Positions 1-12,807 are shown, counted from the first letter of the stretch. The stretch: 64,000 nt of DNA from Juglans regia (GCF_001411555.2 NC_049903.1:10040362-10104361); one strand, 5' to 3'. Notes: a model not told the origin generated them from the sequence alone. Translations and numbers: made by a program.

Positions 1-1007
1 TAGATTTGGTTTTGGAAAAAGTTAGCTCTAGTACTACTTATAACCTGAATGAACTGAATCTAGTCTTGTTTGTTTAGAATCTCCACCCGCACCCACTCTT
101 ACATGCACAGGGAAGACTGTTAGCTGCTGTTTTCATGCTGACATGAAAGTAACAAAACAAAGTCGGCAAAGAAAGTAGAGGCACATTTTACAAGGCAGAG
201 GAGAAGTGATTGTAAGACTAGCCAGTGGTTTTGACCCCACGGCTGGCCCCACTAGGGCAAATGTCGATGTCCTCCTGTGCAACAAATGGGGTCACGGGTT
301 CAGTCTCTAGCTAGCCCTAGTTTACGGTTTAGTACTACATGGAAAATGAAAAACAACACTGAGGGAGTGAGAAATTTAAGGGCCATTCACATGCTTGCTT
401 GTCCTCAGGTATAATAGAGTCATTTTTTAAAACATCAATGCGTTGCATGTGTTTATCTATCTAACTATCTTCAAAGCTGCTTGTCGTGCCCTTTGTTACC
501 GTCCACTCTTCTTGGGTGCCGGGTCTGTTGGGATCTTGAGTCAGCCCACTTGCAGTGATCCCTTTAACTGAACCCAACTGCAAATAAACGTGACTGGAAT
601 CCGAGGTGGACCGACATTTTTCACTTTGTTTGTCTAACCGTAGCTACCCTACCCTACTCACCCACCAGTACCAAAAGAAGATGAAAAAAGTGTATCTAGC
701 TTGTTCCTGTAACTAAAGTTGTTAACGCATTTTGATTGAGAATTTGAGTGATCAGATTCTAGATCTGCTCATTCAAATTTTTTTATTCAAACAGGCAGAG
801 CTAGAGCTTCAAAGGATCATCTAGTTCTGATCAGCAAACAAGTATAAAGAATCTGACATCTAACAGGCATTATTTTTTAATAAGAATGTTATACATCAAT
901 CACTATTCACTCACACACCCCACACTTATAACTTTAATATATCTGATAAATGCACGGATTCTTAAATTTAATGTATCTGATAAATATATAATTGGATCTC
1001 TTGCCAG
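1..1007. other. Non-coding stretch upstream of HIPP exon, probably intron
   Basis: No convincing exon was found here. The HIPP exon beginning at 1008 follows a usable acceptor (ctcttgccag), so at least the right-hand part should be an intron of that gene. The first HMA domain and the start codon expected for the family are not visible and probably lie left of the window. A tRNA-like B-box string near 290 was considered and rejected. Confidence 0.5.
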
Positions 1008-3074
1008 CCTCCTGCTGTTGTAACAGTAGTTCTGAAAGTCCGAATGCATTGCGAAGCATGCGCTCAAGTTTTACAGAAGCGAATCCGAAAGATACAAGGT
1101 ACGTACGTACATTGTCATTATCGTTTGCTGATAATATGAGTTGCTACATATATATATATAGTGTCACGTCTTATCATTAAAGTTGAAAATAATGGGGGGA
1201 AAACAATTGTATTAACAGGAGTGAATGTCATATGCATGGAATTACTACTAGTTGAACAAAGAATCATGTCATATGCATGGCTTAGATGCCTAATTATATG
1301 CCCAATACAGTACGTATGCGAAACTAGAGACGTTGTTTCACAGACAAAATCAATGAAAGATCAGGTTAGATAGATGCATGGGCACAAAAATCTGGTTTAT
1401 CATGTTGATCACGATAAATATGTTTTATATAGTGCATCCATCGATCGGACCCAAAGTATATTTTGCAATTTTAGGATCTTGTAAGTAGCTAATTAGACGG
1501 CCAGGGGTTGAATTTGCTGGCCTTAAACCTACCTAAGAAGTTCATGTGGTAGAAGCCCATGAAAGAGCTACTACACATGACTTTCTTTTTGTCATTGTTT
1601 AAGTCGAGTGCGAAAGAGCCAAATTGTACTTGCTAATTGGACACAAACATCCAAACGTGGAACACATGCATGCCTATCACCAAAAGTGTTAATCCCACTA
1701 ATTATTCCATAATCATGATAGCCCATCAGATCCCTGACTAGAATAATTAAACAGAGTATTGGGGTTACTTTGACTACTTTTAATTTGTGCGCTGAAAGAA
1801 AATTCCTTAATCAATTTATTCCAATCATGTCGGCTTAAGGGCTCGTTTGGATTAAGATAGTGTCTTGTCTCATCTTATATCATTATTACAACTTTCTCAA
1901 ATTTTTATACAATATATAATAAATAATTTAATTTTTTCAAATACTAATTCAACTTTTTCAAATCCTAAAACATTAATAATAATAAAAACTAATATTCTAA
2001 CAATATTTTATTTAACTTTTATCTAAAATCATCTCATCTCACTATCCAAACTAGCCCGCTACCCCTGTTTGGATCGGAAATTCACCTAAACTCATCTCAT
2101 CATTACAACTTTTTCAAATTTTCATACAAAATATAATAAACAATTCAACATTTTCAAATCTCAAAATAATAATGATATTAAAAAATAAGATTCTAACAAT
2201 ATTTTGTTCTATTATTTACAAATCATTTCAACTCATCTCTGAATCTAAACGTTAATCCTAGTCTTTTTGCTTTTATTTTTTGTTTTCATTGCCCATGGAA
2301 TTTGTAGAATCAATGGCCACCCTTAATAGTCTTATGTACACTAAATTATATTCGTGCACCTCAAATCGAATATCGATCAGTGGTGCCATGATCATCATTT
2401 GAATAAAATTCCTGTGCGCAGCCTAGGCCTCAAATTTCTTTTTCAAGGTTTATTAAGCTTGGAGACAACCCGATTTGAATGGCCGGATTTGGATATCCCA
2501 TCCGGATAATGGTACCCATAATTCTTTGATAACTTATCTTCTAATAGATATAAACATCTCACTTTATTAAAAATAAATTTTAATTTTATAAAACTAAACA
2601 CTATTCCAAATAGAATTGTAAAACAATTATAAAATATTGTAAAAACGTCGTATCGTTCATCATATTCCTTGAAGTTTTATCTTGTGAATGCAATATGAGA
2701 TGTTAACTGCTGTTGGACTGTATTGCATGCGCGCAGGCGTTGAATCAGTAGAAACTGACCTAGCCAATGACCAAGTAGTAGTAAAAGGAGTTGTCGAACC
2801 AACGATGCTGGTTGACTATGTGTACAAGAGAACAAAGAAGCAAGCTTCAATAGTGAAAGATGAAGAAAAGAAAGAGGAAGAAAAGAAAGTAGAAGAAAAG
2901 AAGGAAGACAAAGAAGGAGAAAAGAAAGATGAGGAGGAAGGCAAGGGATCAGAGGACGACAAGAAGAGTGACATCAAGAAAAGTGAATATTGGCCATCCA
3001 AGTACTTCTCGGAGTATGCATACCCACCACAGATTTTCAGCGATGAAAACCCCAATGCTTGTTCGGTTATGTGA
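1008..3074 (+). CDS. Heavy-metal-associated isoprenylated plant protein (HIPP), 3' part
   Basis: Two coding exons are visible: 1008-1098 and 2737-3074 (stop TGA at 3072-3074), joined by a phase-1 intron with donor gtacgt and acceptor gcgcag. The first exon encodes the start of an HMA domain with the metal-binding loop MHCEAC (CxxC). The second finishes that domain (VESVETDLANDQVVVKG), then gives a Lys/Glu-rich linker and an aromatic tail ending CSVM, a CaaX box for farnesylation. HIPPs are membrane-tethered metallochaperones, and two-HMA members have an earlier domain encoded by upstream exons, not seen here. The start is therefore outside the window. The ATG at 2688 belongs to the intron and is not the real start. 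The family call is firm; the particular member is unknown. Confidence 0.87.
1839..2057. repeat. MITE, TTTGGAT/GATGAG family, copy 1
   Basis: The left edge reads gggctcgtttggat and the right edge atccaaactagcccg, which are near-perfect inverted ends. The interior is AT-rich with runs of tcatct. The same edges and interior recur at 2062, 3421, 7017, 15219 and 23015. The size (about 220 bp) and inverted ends suit a non-autonomous DNA transposon, possibly hAT-like; superfamily is inference. Confidence 0.7.
2062..2253. repeat. MITE, TTTGGAT/GATGAG family, copy 2
   Basis: This second copy lies directly after the first, with the left edge cccctgtttggat and the same tcatctcatcattacaac interior. The right edge (tgaatctaaacg) is more diverged. 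Confidence 0.6.
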
Positions 3075-3420
3075 AAACCCCATGCAGTACTACTACTACT
3101 ACTACTTGTAGTTACCCTTACCCCATCTGTGCCTTATGCAATAGTCTTCTCTATATGCTTTGAAGGATACGATAATAAGCCTGCAGAACGGAAAATCATG
3201 CAATGGCTCTCGCCATATAAATTATGTCCCGTCTTTCAAGTATGTACCTATGTATCTGGACAGTAATCATGAGCTTCTTCTTTGGCCTAAGTTTTTGTAT
3301 CAACTAATTTAGCAGAGAAAGTCGTGCCTGATATTGCATTCAGAATTACTTTTGGCAAGAAACAAAGAAAAAACTCCAACCCATGACTAATCACTATTAT
3401 GTACGTACGTAAATGCTAAG
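3075..3420. other. HIPP 3' UTR and downstream sequence
   Basis: The 3' UTR begins with a short TAC microsatellite (about 3088-3108). No further coding signal is seen. Confidence 0.5.
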
Positions 3421-3717
3421 GTCCCGTTCGAATGTTGAGTTGAGTTGAAATGAATTGAATTCTTAGTAATGAGTTGAGATGGTGTAGTGAGTTTTGAAAG
3501 GCCCACCTAAGATGAATTTAGATGTATTTATGAGAAGTTGAAAAAAATTGTGAATTCTGCGTGTAAAGAGGTGTTGAGTTGAAAAAAATAGTGAATCTCA
3601 TGTATAAATTAGAGGTTAGAGGTTTTGAGTTGAGATGAATTTAATGATTTAAAAGTTTAGTGTTTAGATGTTAGACTCAATTTAAAATTAGACCAATCCA
3701 AATTCCAGACAGGGCCT
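3421..3717. repeat. MITE, TTTGGAT/GATGAG family, diverged copy
   Basis: Edges are gtcccgttcgaatgttgag and ccaattccagacagggcc, with the gagttgagttgaaatg interior in the opposite orientation to the copies in the HIPP intron. Confidence 0.5.
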
Positions 3718-5584
3718 AAAAGTCTTTTCAACTTGTTACAGTGTAACCAATGTAAAGTATGTACAAGTTGGTGTATAAATACATTCACCACCTATTGGGA
3801 GGTTCTTTATAGTTATAAAAAAAAAATGTTAGTTTTTAATAATTTTTAAAATTTATTGATGTGATAGAGTCAAGTCAACAATAAATTGAATGCATCAATA
3901 AATAAATTTGTGTATATATATATATATATATTATGATTTTTGTTATAATGTCTGCCAAGATTTTGAAACAGGATGAAACCCAGATGGGCTTCGACAAAGT
4001 GAGCCCTAGTCAGTGATTCTAAAGACTAATATCAATCCGAAGTTGGGGATAATTGATAGGAGGGCATAATTTCCACCGATGGTGCTCATAATAGTACTGC
4101 AGCCACTCAAAACAACTTTGACAGAATTTGGAAGCTTGGTTTAAAACGTGTGGTTAATATGGCTCAGGGAAGAATTCTGAATTCCTCTACTATTCCACAA
4201 TTGGACACTCCTCAGCTATGAACCACTCATCCTAGATTCTTTTGACCCATATCACTGTTGCCAAGATCAAATGAGCACCAAAAAATAAACAAAAATGGTC
4301 GATGTTGATGTAGGTCGATGTTGATGAGATTCCAACGCCACTCAAAGAATGCAACGTCTAAAAGAAAATGATGCTGTCATCGATCTCAAGCATTCTCGCT
4401 TTCTGCGTTCTAGCTAGCATCACTCGATCCTGGGGCTGTTGGGAACCCATAAAATAAAACTGGAGCCTACCTACAGAATTCAGTACAGTCTATATAGATA
4501 CCAATATCATTCTCTCGTATATTGCTAGTGATTTTGGGCTTTCCTTTTTGGAGTCTTTTATGCTTTCGATCGTTTCGAACACACTCCTTGAATGATCTCA
4601 ACCACCCCAGTAGCGACACTTGACCAGTACGACCGTGTGTGCATAGCATGCATGTCCTGTTTGAAGAATATGCAGAAATTAAGCAGAACAAAAGTGAACT
4701 GCAGCGGGCATGTGGCCGGTCTGTTAATCATGAAGGATACTTCTGATATTGGTCAAATTCATATATGGCTTTCCCTCACGGGCCCGGCCTGCAAGGAGTA
4801 GATCACTACGTTGGACCACAAGGTGGTTTATGGACTACACTTTTTAGCCGAAAGACGTATATAGGTTATGCACAGACCTCTAAGACGACAAAAGATCGAT
4901 GAAGTAGATCGGTTAGGTCACATTCACTGCGAGCTTGGTGGGGTGGTACCACGGCTAAAAGCGATCAAAAGTAGTGAGTGAGAGAGAGAGAGAGAGAGAG
5001 GAGAGAGAGGGGTGGGGGAGGGCAGAGTAAGACTTATATGCTTTTATATCTCATGTCATTTCTCTTTCCTATATAGTGAAGTGGCATGCATGCTTTGAAA
5101 TGGAGAGCCTTCCAAGATTCCTTATCCCCTTTCAATATCAAGGAGGCCGTCAAGTAATTTAATCAAGTTGGGTAAGACTTTGTGGTTTAAAACGGGTGTG
5201 TTCTGACTAAGGACAGTGGTAGTTATCTATCTATCTATCTATGTATATATGTTAAGATATATTTACATTTACAATACTTTTACCTCCTATTGTTTTAAAA
5301 ACAGATATGTAAGAATATCAAATATTATAAAAATATTTGAGTGTCTTTACTAATACTTATTAATTTTTAAATGGAATGACAATATTTTATGGTCTGACAA
5401 CTATATTTCAAAATAAATAGCAAAAATTATGATTAGAGCATCTTAAAGAGTATTAATAGACTCAGTATTTCACCTTAAAAATATCAATTGTGGGATCTTA
5501 GGAGTTATGTATTGACAGCACAACTGTCGATCCTTATACTGGCATATATATATAAGAGGACTACTGGAGACACAAAGAAATTTC
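3718..5584. other. Intergenic, no gene recognised
   Basis: AT-rich sequence with a TA run near 3913-3931, a GA microsatellite at about 4980-5010 and short reading frames of no recognisable family (for example around 4467-4801). I see no supported gene. Confidence 0.5.
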
Positions 5585-5862
5585 ACATACTAATGTGGCG
5601 CATTACCAGTGTGTCACATCTCTTATTCTTTTTTCTTTCTTCCCCCCCTTCTCCATGCCTCTTCCTCCCCTTTCCCTCGAGCGATGTCTATCCCCCTAGG
5701 GTGGTTCCCCCAGCCAATGGACGGTGATCGTTAGTCACATAAGTTGCGACCACCCCAACCACGACACAGTGCACAAAACGTGCATGACAAGCTCACGGCT
5801 GGTGGTCCCCAACCACCATGACAGGCATTGATAGTGTGTCATATTAGTGTGTAGGATACCTA
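5585..5862. repeat. Short inverted-repeat element (possible MITE)
   Basis: The left end (cacatactaatgtggcgc) and the right end, read on the other strand (cacactaatatgacac), are similar. Together they bracket a GC-richer, pyrimidine-rich core. The inverted ends are imperfect and I see no clear target duplication, so this is tentative. Confidence 0.35.
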
Positions 5863-7016
5863 TATATAATACAACTCAATTTGAGATATCACATTCAGAA
5901 CTTTGTTAACATTTTGTCGTGTGAACAAACTTTAAACAGAACGTGGTGATGTGACTAACGTTTAAAATGATGTCTTGGTAGCTAGATCAACTGAAAAGGT
6001 GCATTTTTCCCTGCCACACATAATTAATTTGGACCCTTCGGTATCTTCTTTTTGAACTGCTTAATTTCCCTTTTGATTTTCAAACGGGTGCGCGTAGATA
6101 TCGATCACACAGCCAAATGAAATAGCACGAGTCAATGAAATATTGGTGCCTCTCGGCCAAGTGGCCTGAGTCAAACATAGAAATGACTAGGAACTCATGA
6201 TCATGATGATGATCTAGCAGCGTTATCATTGTTTTGCAAGATTTGCAGAACTAAATTAAGCAACATGTGTATGTGCTCAGTGGTTACTCATTAAAGAGCA
6301 GTATTGACGATGAAATCGATATGGCCCGTGCTAAGTTGGCCCTTTTATTTGAGTGCCATATCTATCTCCTGATCTCCTACATGATAATGAGAAAGTAAAA
6401 CATTATGCTATATATTCAAAGTTACGGGGACATGCAGTGCGTATATACGAAATGAAAAATTTTAAACATAAGTCTCACATCCTGCACACCTATTTAAAAA
6501 TATGTCATTTTATTATTTTATCCACGTAATGAAAATGATTTTAAATATATTTATAAGTAAAATAGGATCCAAAGATAAAATGATATATTTTTAAATGGAT
6601 GTACAAGATATGAGACTTATGGATAGCACGGCTTATATTACAGTACGCTAATACTACATTGTCGTCGAATGGCCTTATTTATCACAATGTCATGAATAAC
6701 TCAACATTAATGGACGGTGTGAAAAATGATTTAAGTTTTGGATCGTTTCGAAGTTAGTACACCTTGACGTTTCTGCTAGCTGAAGGATTCAATCTCATGC
6801 AAAATGCTTTCAAAACGCTGCTATGTGCAGTACCCACCTCCTAGCATATATATAATGTGGACAAGTACTGCGCTTAGTGCTGCGCTTAGTGCGAAACCTA
6901 GCTAACTACTTCTGTCCAATAGATTTCTGTCTCAGCATATGATGACAATCAAAAACTACTCATTAGGGTCACAGAAAATTTAGAAAGAAACCCACCATTT
7001 TCGGTCCACTAATTTA
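5863..7016. other. Intergenic with one palindromic MITE
   Basis: No gene recognised. The only structure seen is the palindromic repeat at 6467-6623. Confidence 0.5.
6467..6623. repeat. Palindromic MITE
   Basis: The left arm begins cataagtctcacatc and the right arm ends gatatgagacttatgg. They remain complementary for about 60 bp (tatttaaaaatat, tcattttat), giving an almost fully foldable hairpin typical of foldback MITEs. Confidence 0.6.
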
Positions 7017-7244
7017 GGGCTCGTTTCTTTTTATAGATGAGATGAAATAAGATGAGATGAGTTGAGATTAAAGTTAAAAAGTTGAATAAAGTATTGTTAA
7101 AATATATTTTTTACTATTATTTTTATTTTAAGATTTGAAAAAATTGAATTGTTTATTTTATTTTATATTAAAAATTAAGAAAATTATAATGATTAGATTA
7201 GATGAGATGAGATGAGATGTTTTTCCAAAACAAACGAGGCCTTA
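7017..7244. repeat. MITE, TTTGGAT/GATGAG family
   Basis: Left edge gggctcgtttctttt, right edge aaaacaaacgaggcc, with the interior carrying gatgagatgagttgag at one side and gatgagatgagatgag at the other. It matches the family seen at 1839. Confidence 0.65.
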
Positions 7245-8904
7245 GATTCGCTTGCATATATAAAAGATAGACACCAAAACAAAAATGTGATTCAATTTTG
7301 AAGTTCTTGACGGGCTCGATATTGACATTGACTTTATAATCACTCCACCATCCACAGAAAGGAATAGTTAAAAAAAGTAAGTATATATATATATATATAT
7401 ATATGTATGGGACCTGAATAATTTTGTTCTCTCTTCATGACTGGCCTTGTAGTAATTATTTAAGAAATTAGATAGGTGGTTTGACATGACTAGAGCTAAG
7501 AGAAAACTAATTATTAAAGTATTTCAGCAAGGGTTTAACACAAATATGTCGAATCACGCAACATATAAATATAGTGATCATTAGCTAAAGAATAAAATAG
7601 CATGCATCGATCTCATTGCTGGGGCGGGAAAAAAAAAGTAGCTAGGAAATAGGCCAGTACTTGATCTCTTGCCACTATTTCGATCGTTTGGATGACAATG
7701 CCTGCAGCATGTTAGTGGTTGCTCATATCAATGGGAAAATTTGTTTGGCTCAACATAGATACGTTGCAAGGATATCTCTCTATTATCATCATGTAATCGT
7801 CGTAAGATATTCGATCCTCACCAAGCAAAGGGGTCAGAAGGCGACCCGTGAGGCAGCGACCGGAGAGCCCCACTTCTTTCATTTGTTTGATGCGGTAGAT
7901 GCAATGTCGAATAATATCGATCGCCCATGTAGGGCTAGGACGTATATAAGGTTCTTTGTCCTCATTGCCATGATCGATTTATATTTGCCTCTGTGTGAAC
8001 TCGTCCGCCCAATAAAGTTGGACTGATGAATTATGAGAACAGGGAACATTGCTACCTTTCTGAATTATGAAACGAGGGTGCGTGGGACATTGAGTTTTAA
8101 TAACAATACTCTACATATTTTTTTGTAAGAGTCTTGTTACTTCTTGTAAGAGTACTTAGAATTATAATATCAGCGTACAGAATATTAGTTGCATGCAGAT
8201 ATTGATATTTCTATCACATCAATTCTAATAAGATATTAATGTGATCTTAATTATATTTTAACACATCAACAATGCGTTCAGTGTTACATTTAGTTCCGTT
8301 TGGATGATAAGATTATCGCAGATCATCTATGAATTATAATAGAGTAGTATGAGAATATCTGAAAACAATTGTGTTCTTAGATATGCAAGTCTAGCAAGTG
8401 ATTAAGCATGTTTATGTAATCTAGGATATACTTTTGGAATTAATAATAGATATTAATATTGTTAATTTCGTTACCAAGCGCATGACATTCCTTTTGTGAA
8501 CACATTGCATTGCATGTATCGATCGGATCAGGTATGCAATTTCAATTACCAATAAAGAACACATGATGAAAGCATGAACTGATCTGATCTCTTGGGTGAC
8601 AGTCATCATGATTTGATGTAATTTCCATTGGCAGCGTCTATGTCAGTTAGATTCATTTAGCTATCTCGGCTCTATAATTAATACTGCCTTTTAAAAATGA
8701 AGGGATATATACCCTAATTAATTAATCACGTTTTCTCCATCTGTGTCCTAGCTGATCAGCAGCTGCCGTTGTGGTTTTTAATAATACACACCAATATTCT
8801 TAAGTTAATTAATTAATCAACTGGGTCATTTGATAATTAGCGTAGATAATTGGGACACTAGACTCCCATTCAACATCATTTTTCTCCAAAAATATAATAT
8901 AATC
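7245..8904. other. Intergenic, no gene recognised
   Basis: Holds a TA microsatellite (about 7384-7405) and a 121-codon open frame at 7661-8026 with no recognisable motif. I treat that frame as chance. Confidence 0.5.
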
Positions 8905-10260
8905 ATGACTGCTTAGGGTTGATTGGATTTGGCACAAGCATCTTCTTAAGAAAATTTCTGTTATGATGTGGAAGGCTCATCATAACTGCTTGAGCGTGGA
9001 TGAGAAGATTAAATCTGTTGGTATCCCCTTGGTTTCTAAATGTCAATGTTGTTCTGGGGGTTAGGTTGGGGATTTGAATCATGTGCTTTGTACTGATGAT
9101 TTTGCTCGTCAGATTTGGCGTCTGGCGGCTATTCAATTAGGTGTTCACATGAGTGTGTATCATACTTGGCAAGAACAAATAAATTTTTGGTTCCGCCGCG
9201 CTAATAAGTCTTCTCAAATTAGAACTATTTTTGGTATTCTTCCTTCCATTGTTTCTTGGAAACTTTGGGATTGGCGTTGCAAAGCCCATTATGATGGTAA
9301 GGTTTCTAATGTGGAATCGGTTTGACATGTTATCATATTTTGGCTTCGCAGGATTATGCAGATGATAATGAAAGTCTCTAAGATTTCTAATCAGGATGTT
9401 GCAATTTTAAATAGATTGGAGATCCCCATTTTAGCCCCTAAACCTAAGCATGTGCATGTGGTGAGATGGTCTAGACCACACGATGGTCGGGTGAAATTGA
9501 ATATTGATGGTAGCAGTTTAGGCAATCCTGGGCCTGCTGGTGCAGGGGGTGTTATTCGTGATAATAGTGGTAAACTTTGTATGGCGTATTCTATATCTTT
9601 GGGTTAGGGTTTTAATAATTTTGCTAAAATGCGCAATGTGTTGGAGGGGATTCGTAAGTGTTATCATCTTGGGTTTTTTCGTGTTGAGATTGAGACGGAT
9701 TCTCAGTTGCTTGTCAATTGGCTTATTAAAGGGACTTGTAATATTTGGTATTTTGAGGATTTTTGGGATGAATTGCAGGAGTATCTTATATGCATGGAAT
9801 ATCGCATTAATTATATCTTTCATGAAGGTAATGCCGTGGCTGATTTTCTTGCTAAGAGGGGTGTTGGGGGTATAAACAGAGATTGGATGGATGATAGTGA
9901 TATCCCAACCCAGTTAAGAGGGTTTCTTCGTACGGATAGGATTGGACTTCCTTATCTTTGCATCTCGTAGGTTTGTTCTTGGTAAGTTTGGTTTTTTTTT
10001 TATGGTTTTTTACTCATTGGACATTATTATTTGTTTGTGTGCTCTTTTTTGCAGATGTTGGTTAGTTTCTAGGGTTGGTCCTATTTTTGTTATTGTTTTA
10101 TGAGCAATAGTGATCAAGGTTTTATTTTGGTTGATTGTTTAGGTTTTTTTGATACCTAGGTTTTTGGTTTTATATATAGTTGTAACTATAGTTTTCTTCC
10201 GCCACAAGTGAAGGCTATCAATAAAATTACGATACCGTCAACTTCTTTTTAAAAAAATAA
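8905..10260 (+). mobile_element. LINE 3' fragment with RNase H domain and poly(A)-like tail
   Basis: One frame runs through this stretch and is broken only by TAG (about 9064), TGA (about 9323) and TAG (about 9605). The first part resembles the region after the reverse transcriptase of plant LINEs. Residues encoded at 9480-9870 are an RNase H fold: NIDGSSLGNPG, IETDSQLLVNWL and EGNAVADFLAKRG are visible. The catalytic Glu normally found in an AELxA context is Lys here (AKMRN), so the enzyme would be dead even without the stops. The element ends after an aataaa near 10220 in an A-rich tail (about 10245-10265), as expected for target-primed insertion. The 5' part (endonuclease, RT) is absent, which is usual 5' truncation. 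Confidence 0.8.
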
Positions 10261-10265
10261 AAAAA

Positions 10266-11488
10266 GAGATCCAGGTAAGGACTTGGGGGCTTTGGCTCCC
10301 AAAAAACTTCAAAAATCATTAAATTCAACTTAAATGCATGCACATTTTACCAGAAAATAAAAAATAAAAAATAAAAATCTGTTTCTTCGGCATCTCCATT
10401 TTAGGACACATATAAAAATGAAAATAATGTTCCACATGATCACGTACGTCTTTCTAATTCTAACCTTTTCAAGCTCTCTCCTCTGAATGCTAGCTTTTTC
10501 CTGTTGATCGTATATCTGTCCATGGAAACCAAATTAAAGTCATGCTATTGTTTCCTTCAAAAAAAAAAAGTCATGCTATTGCATGCGCTCATTCCATGGC
10601 CAAGCGGGATGGGGCTATATATAAAATGTGTCCAAAAATGGAGATGCCTGCAGTAACTGCTCTATATATATAGTACTGATCATCCTGCTTCGTTGACACC
10701 TCATGAGTGCATGGAACCCAATGCATGGATAGCAAATTAGAACTTATTTCTGGCGTAAGATGTCCAATATTGGTGGGGGTTCTATGTACTCCCGCTTTGC
10801 ACACAAACCGTACGGTACTGAACTCACAGAAAGCACTAGAAGACATGCAGATTTTTTGCAGTGTGTATTCCTGTGTAAATGACTGGGGTCAACCCTTGCT
10901 CTGAATTTTCGGGTCCATTCATAGGACCCTCGCTCCACTATTGAATTAAATGATCGGCTTTCTACAGCTAGTACATACCCCACCCAGGGCTGGCTCCATC
11001 CGCTAATTTATCGCCTGCGCGCGCCCACCTCCACCACCAGCGACTCTGCATAAGTCTTCCCAAGACCCCACACAATGTGGAAAAAGAGAAAAAAACAAAT
11101 TAAACAGAGACACATATCAGTCTCCAACTTCTTGCATTCGATGCATGATAGCATATGATCCATATATGTAGCTATGGAAGTCCTCAGCAAATCATGCATC
11201 CGGCCTTTTCTGATCTTTATTTCAAGGGAAAAAAGCATTACTTTAATTGCAGTAGTTGAAGTGTGCTCTTAAAGTATCTGAGAACTCACTGTCGTCAAAT
11301 GTTGATCGTCGAATGTTGATCGAGGAGGGTTCGGCAAATGCAATTCGAAATCCAAATCCAGTTTGCTATATGATTACGCGTTTGATCTCTCAAAATGTCC
11401 CACGTGCGTACCGGAAACACGAGCAGTATTCTTTGACTTTGGTACAAGTACTAGATCCCTTTCTTTAAAGAAAAATGCCACGTCTACA
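10266..11488. other. Intergenic, no gene recognised
   Basis: Short frames of 60-85 codons occur on both strands (10589-11468) without family motifs, consistent introns or composition change. Nothing is supported. Confidence 0.45.
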
Positions 11489-11507
11489 TATATCACGAAT
11501 TAAAGTT
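11489..11507. repeat. Short match to the Copia LTR start
   Basis: Nineteen bases (atatcacgaattaaagtta) match the sequence after the polypurine tract at 12286. They are probably a remnant of the 5' LTR of the same element, with the rest lost or displaced by the adjacent MITE. Confidence 0.4.
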
Positions 11508-11873
11508 AGGGTCATGCTACAGTCTCTGTTGGGACTTCCGTTGAGAGTGTAGTATTATTTTATATGTATTTTATTTAAGTTATTTTTTATATAAATTTTT
11601 TAATATTTTTAAATATTTTTAAAAAATAAAAAAAAAATTAAAACATCATTAAGAAAACACTTTCTTAATTAGAAAGTAAGAAAAAAAAAATTATAATTTT
11701 TTATTTTACTTCATGATTAAGAAAGTGTTTTTTAATAATATTATGATTTTTTTTTATTTTTTTTTAATATTTAAAATTATTAAAAAAATTTATATAAAAA
11801 AACTTTAAAAAATACATAAAAATAAAATGCTAGACCCCAACGGGAGACCCCAACGGGAGATCTAGCATTTTAC
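11508..11873. repeat. Foldback MITE, very AT-rich
   Basis: The two halves are inverted copies: ttttatatgtattttattt near 11555 faces aatacataaaaataaaat near 11810, and inner arms gaaagtgttttt/aaaacactttc are also complementary. Outer edges contain tgctaca/tctagca and a duplicated caacgggaga. It separates the short LTR match on its left from the Copia fragment on its right. Confidence 0.6.
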
Positions 11874-12556
11874 TCGTCTTAAGGTTCTTTGGGATGAACT
11901 TACTAATTACAAGCATGTTTCTGCTTGTTCTTGTGGAGCTGTACGAATGTTGAACTCCTATGTTCAACAGGAACGTGTTTTACAATTTTTTATAGGATTG
12001 AATGAATTTTTTGCTGATTCTGATTGGACTTTTTGTCCTAACAGTATGAGATCTACAAGTGGTTACTGTGTTTTTCTTAGAGATTAATCCAGTCTTCCAT
12101 GAAAGAACAAAACATATTGAACTAGATTGTCACTTTATTCGGTAAAAAATTTAAGCTGGAGTTATCAAGACTTTTCACTTAGCTTCTAGTGCTAATGTGT
12201 TAACCAAACCTCTTGGTTTTCAACAATTCATCACTTAGTTTTCAAGATAGAAGTCCATTCTATATACTCTTCATCTTGAAGGGGGTATCACGAATTAAAG
12301 TTAATTTTTAATTGTTTTATCTTTGTATCACATGTATTTGTATTTCCTCATGTACCACTATAAATACCGGTCATTGTACACGGATGTAAAACAATTAATT
12401 TTTAAACATTTTATTCTTTTTTCTCTAGAAGCTTCTCTCAATCTCGACTTTTGTTCTGCTAGGATTTTACCCCTTGCTGTGATGTGTTTTTCGCCCATTT
12501 GCATTCTGCTAGGATTTACATTTTACAACATAAAAAAAGCTATGCATATGGTTTAA
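11874..12556 (+). mobile_element. Copia retrotransposon, deletion derivative (gag fused to RNase H, plus 3' LTR)
   Basis: Translation of 11880-12000 gives a Copia gag (UBN2-type) stretch, LWDELTNYKHVSACSCGAV and YVQQERVLQF. It passes directly into the Copia RNase H signature [19 protein letters not shown] at about 12010-12080. Protease, integrase and reverse transcriptase, normally between these, are missing. Downstream [10 protein letters not shown] and NVLTKPLGFQQF match the RNase H tail, with frameshifts and stops. A polypurine tract (gaaggggg) at about 12277 is followed by LTR-like sequence from about 12286 containing a TATA-like tataaatacc. The right LTR end is not defined. Confidence 0.75.
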
Positions 12557-12807
12557 TGTGATGTAATTAGGATATAAATATATATATATATATAAGCCCC
12601 TCGTTTCGATTTTTTCTTTTCTTTTTGGTTTGACATCATCTATATTCATATATATCTTCATTCCGCCCACATATAGTCAGGCATAAGTACCATACATACA
12701 TATATATATATATATAATATATACATACATTAGTTGATCATGATCATGATCAATAAAGTCTGAATCCACTTTAGATAATGTCCGTATATAAAAAGCTGTA
12801 AAGTCAT

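Larger units (their letters stand above)
1099..2736 (+). other. HIPP intron with two MITE copies
   Basis: This 1.6-kb intron separates the two visible HIPP exons. It carries two adjacent AT-rich repeats of the TTTGGAT/GATGAG family (1839-2057 and about 2062-2253). The remainder is AT-rich sequence with no coding signal. Confidence 0.75.

Noticed and set aside
222..305. tRNA or SINE-like segment (gggtcacgggttcagtctc resembles a B box)
   Set aside because: No matching A box, no cloverleaf that I could fold and no A-rich tail. Not called.
2816..3055. Minus-strand open frame opposite HIPP exon
   Set aside because: It is the antisense of the Lys/Glu-rich linker (Ser/Phe-rich output) and has no family.
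7661..8026. 121-codon plus frame
   Set aside because: No motif, no exon partners and mixed composition; a frame of this length is possible by chance in 64 kb.
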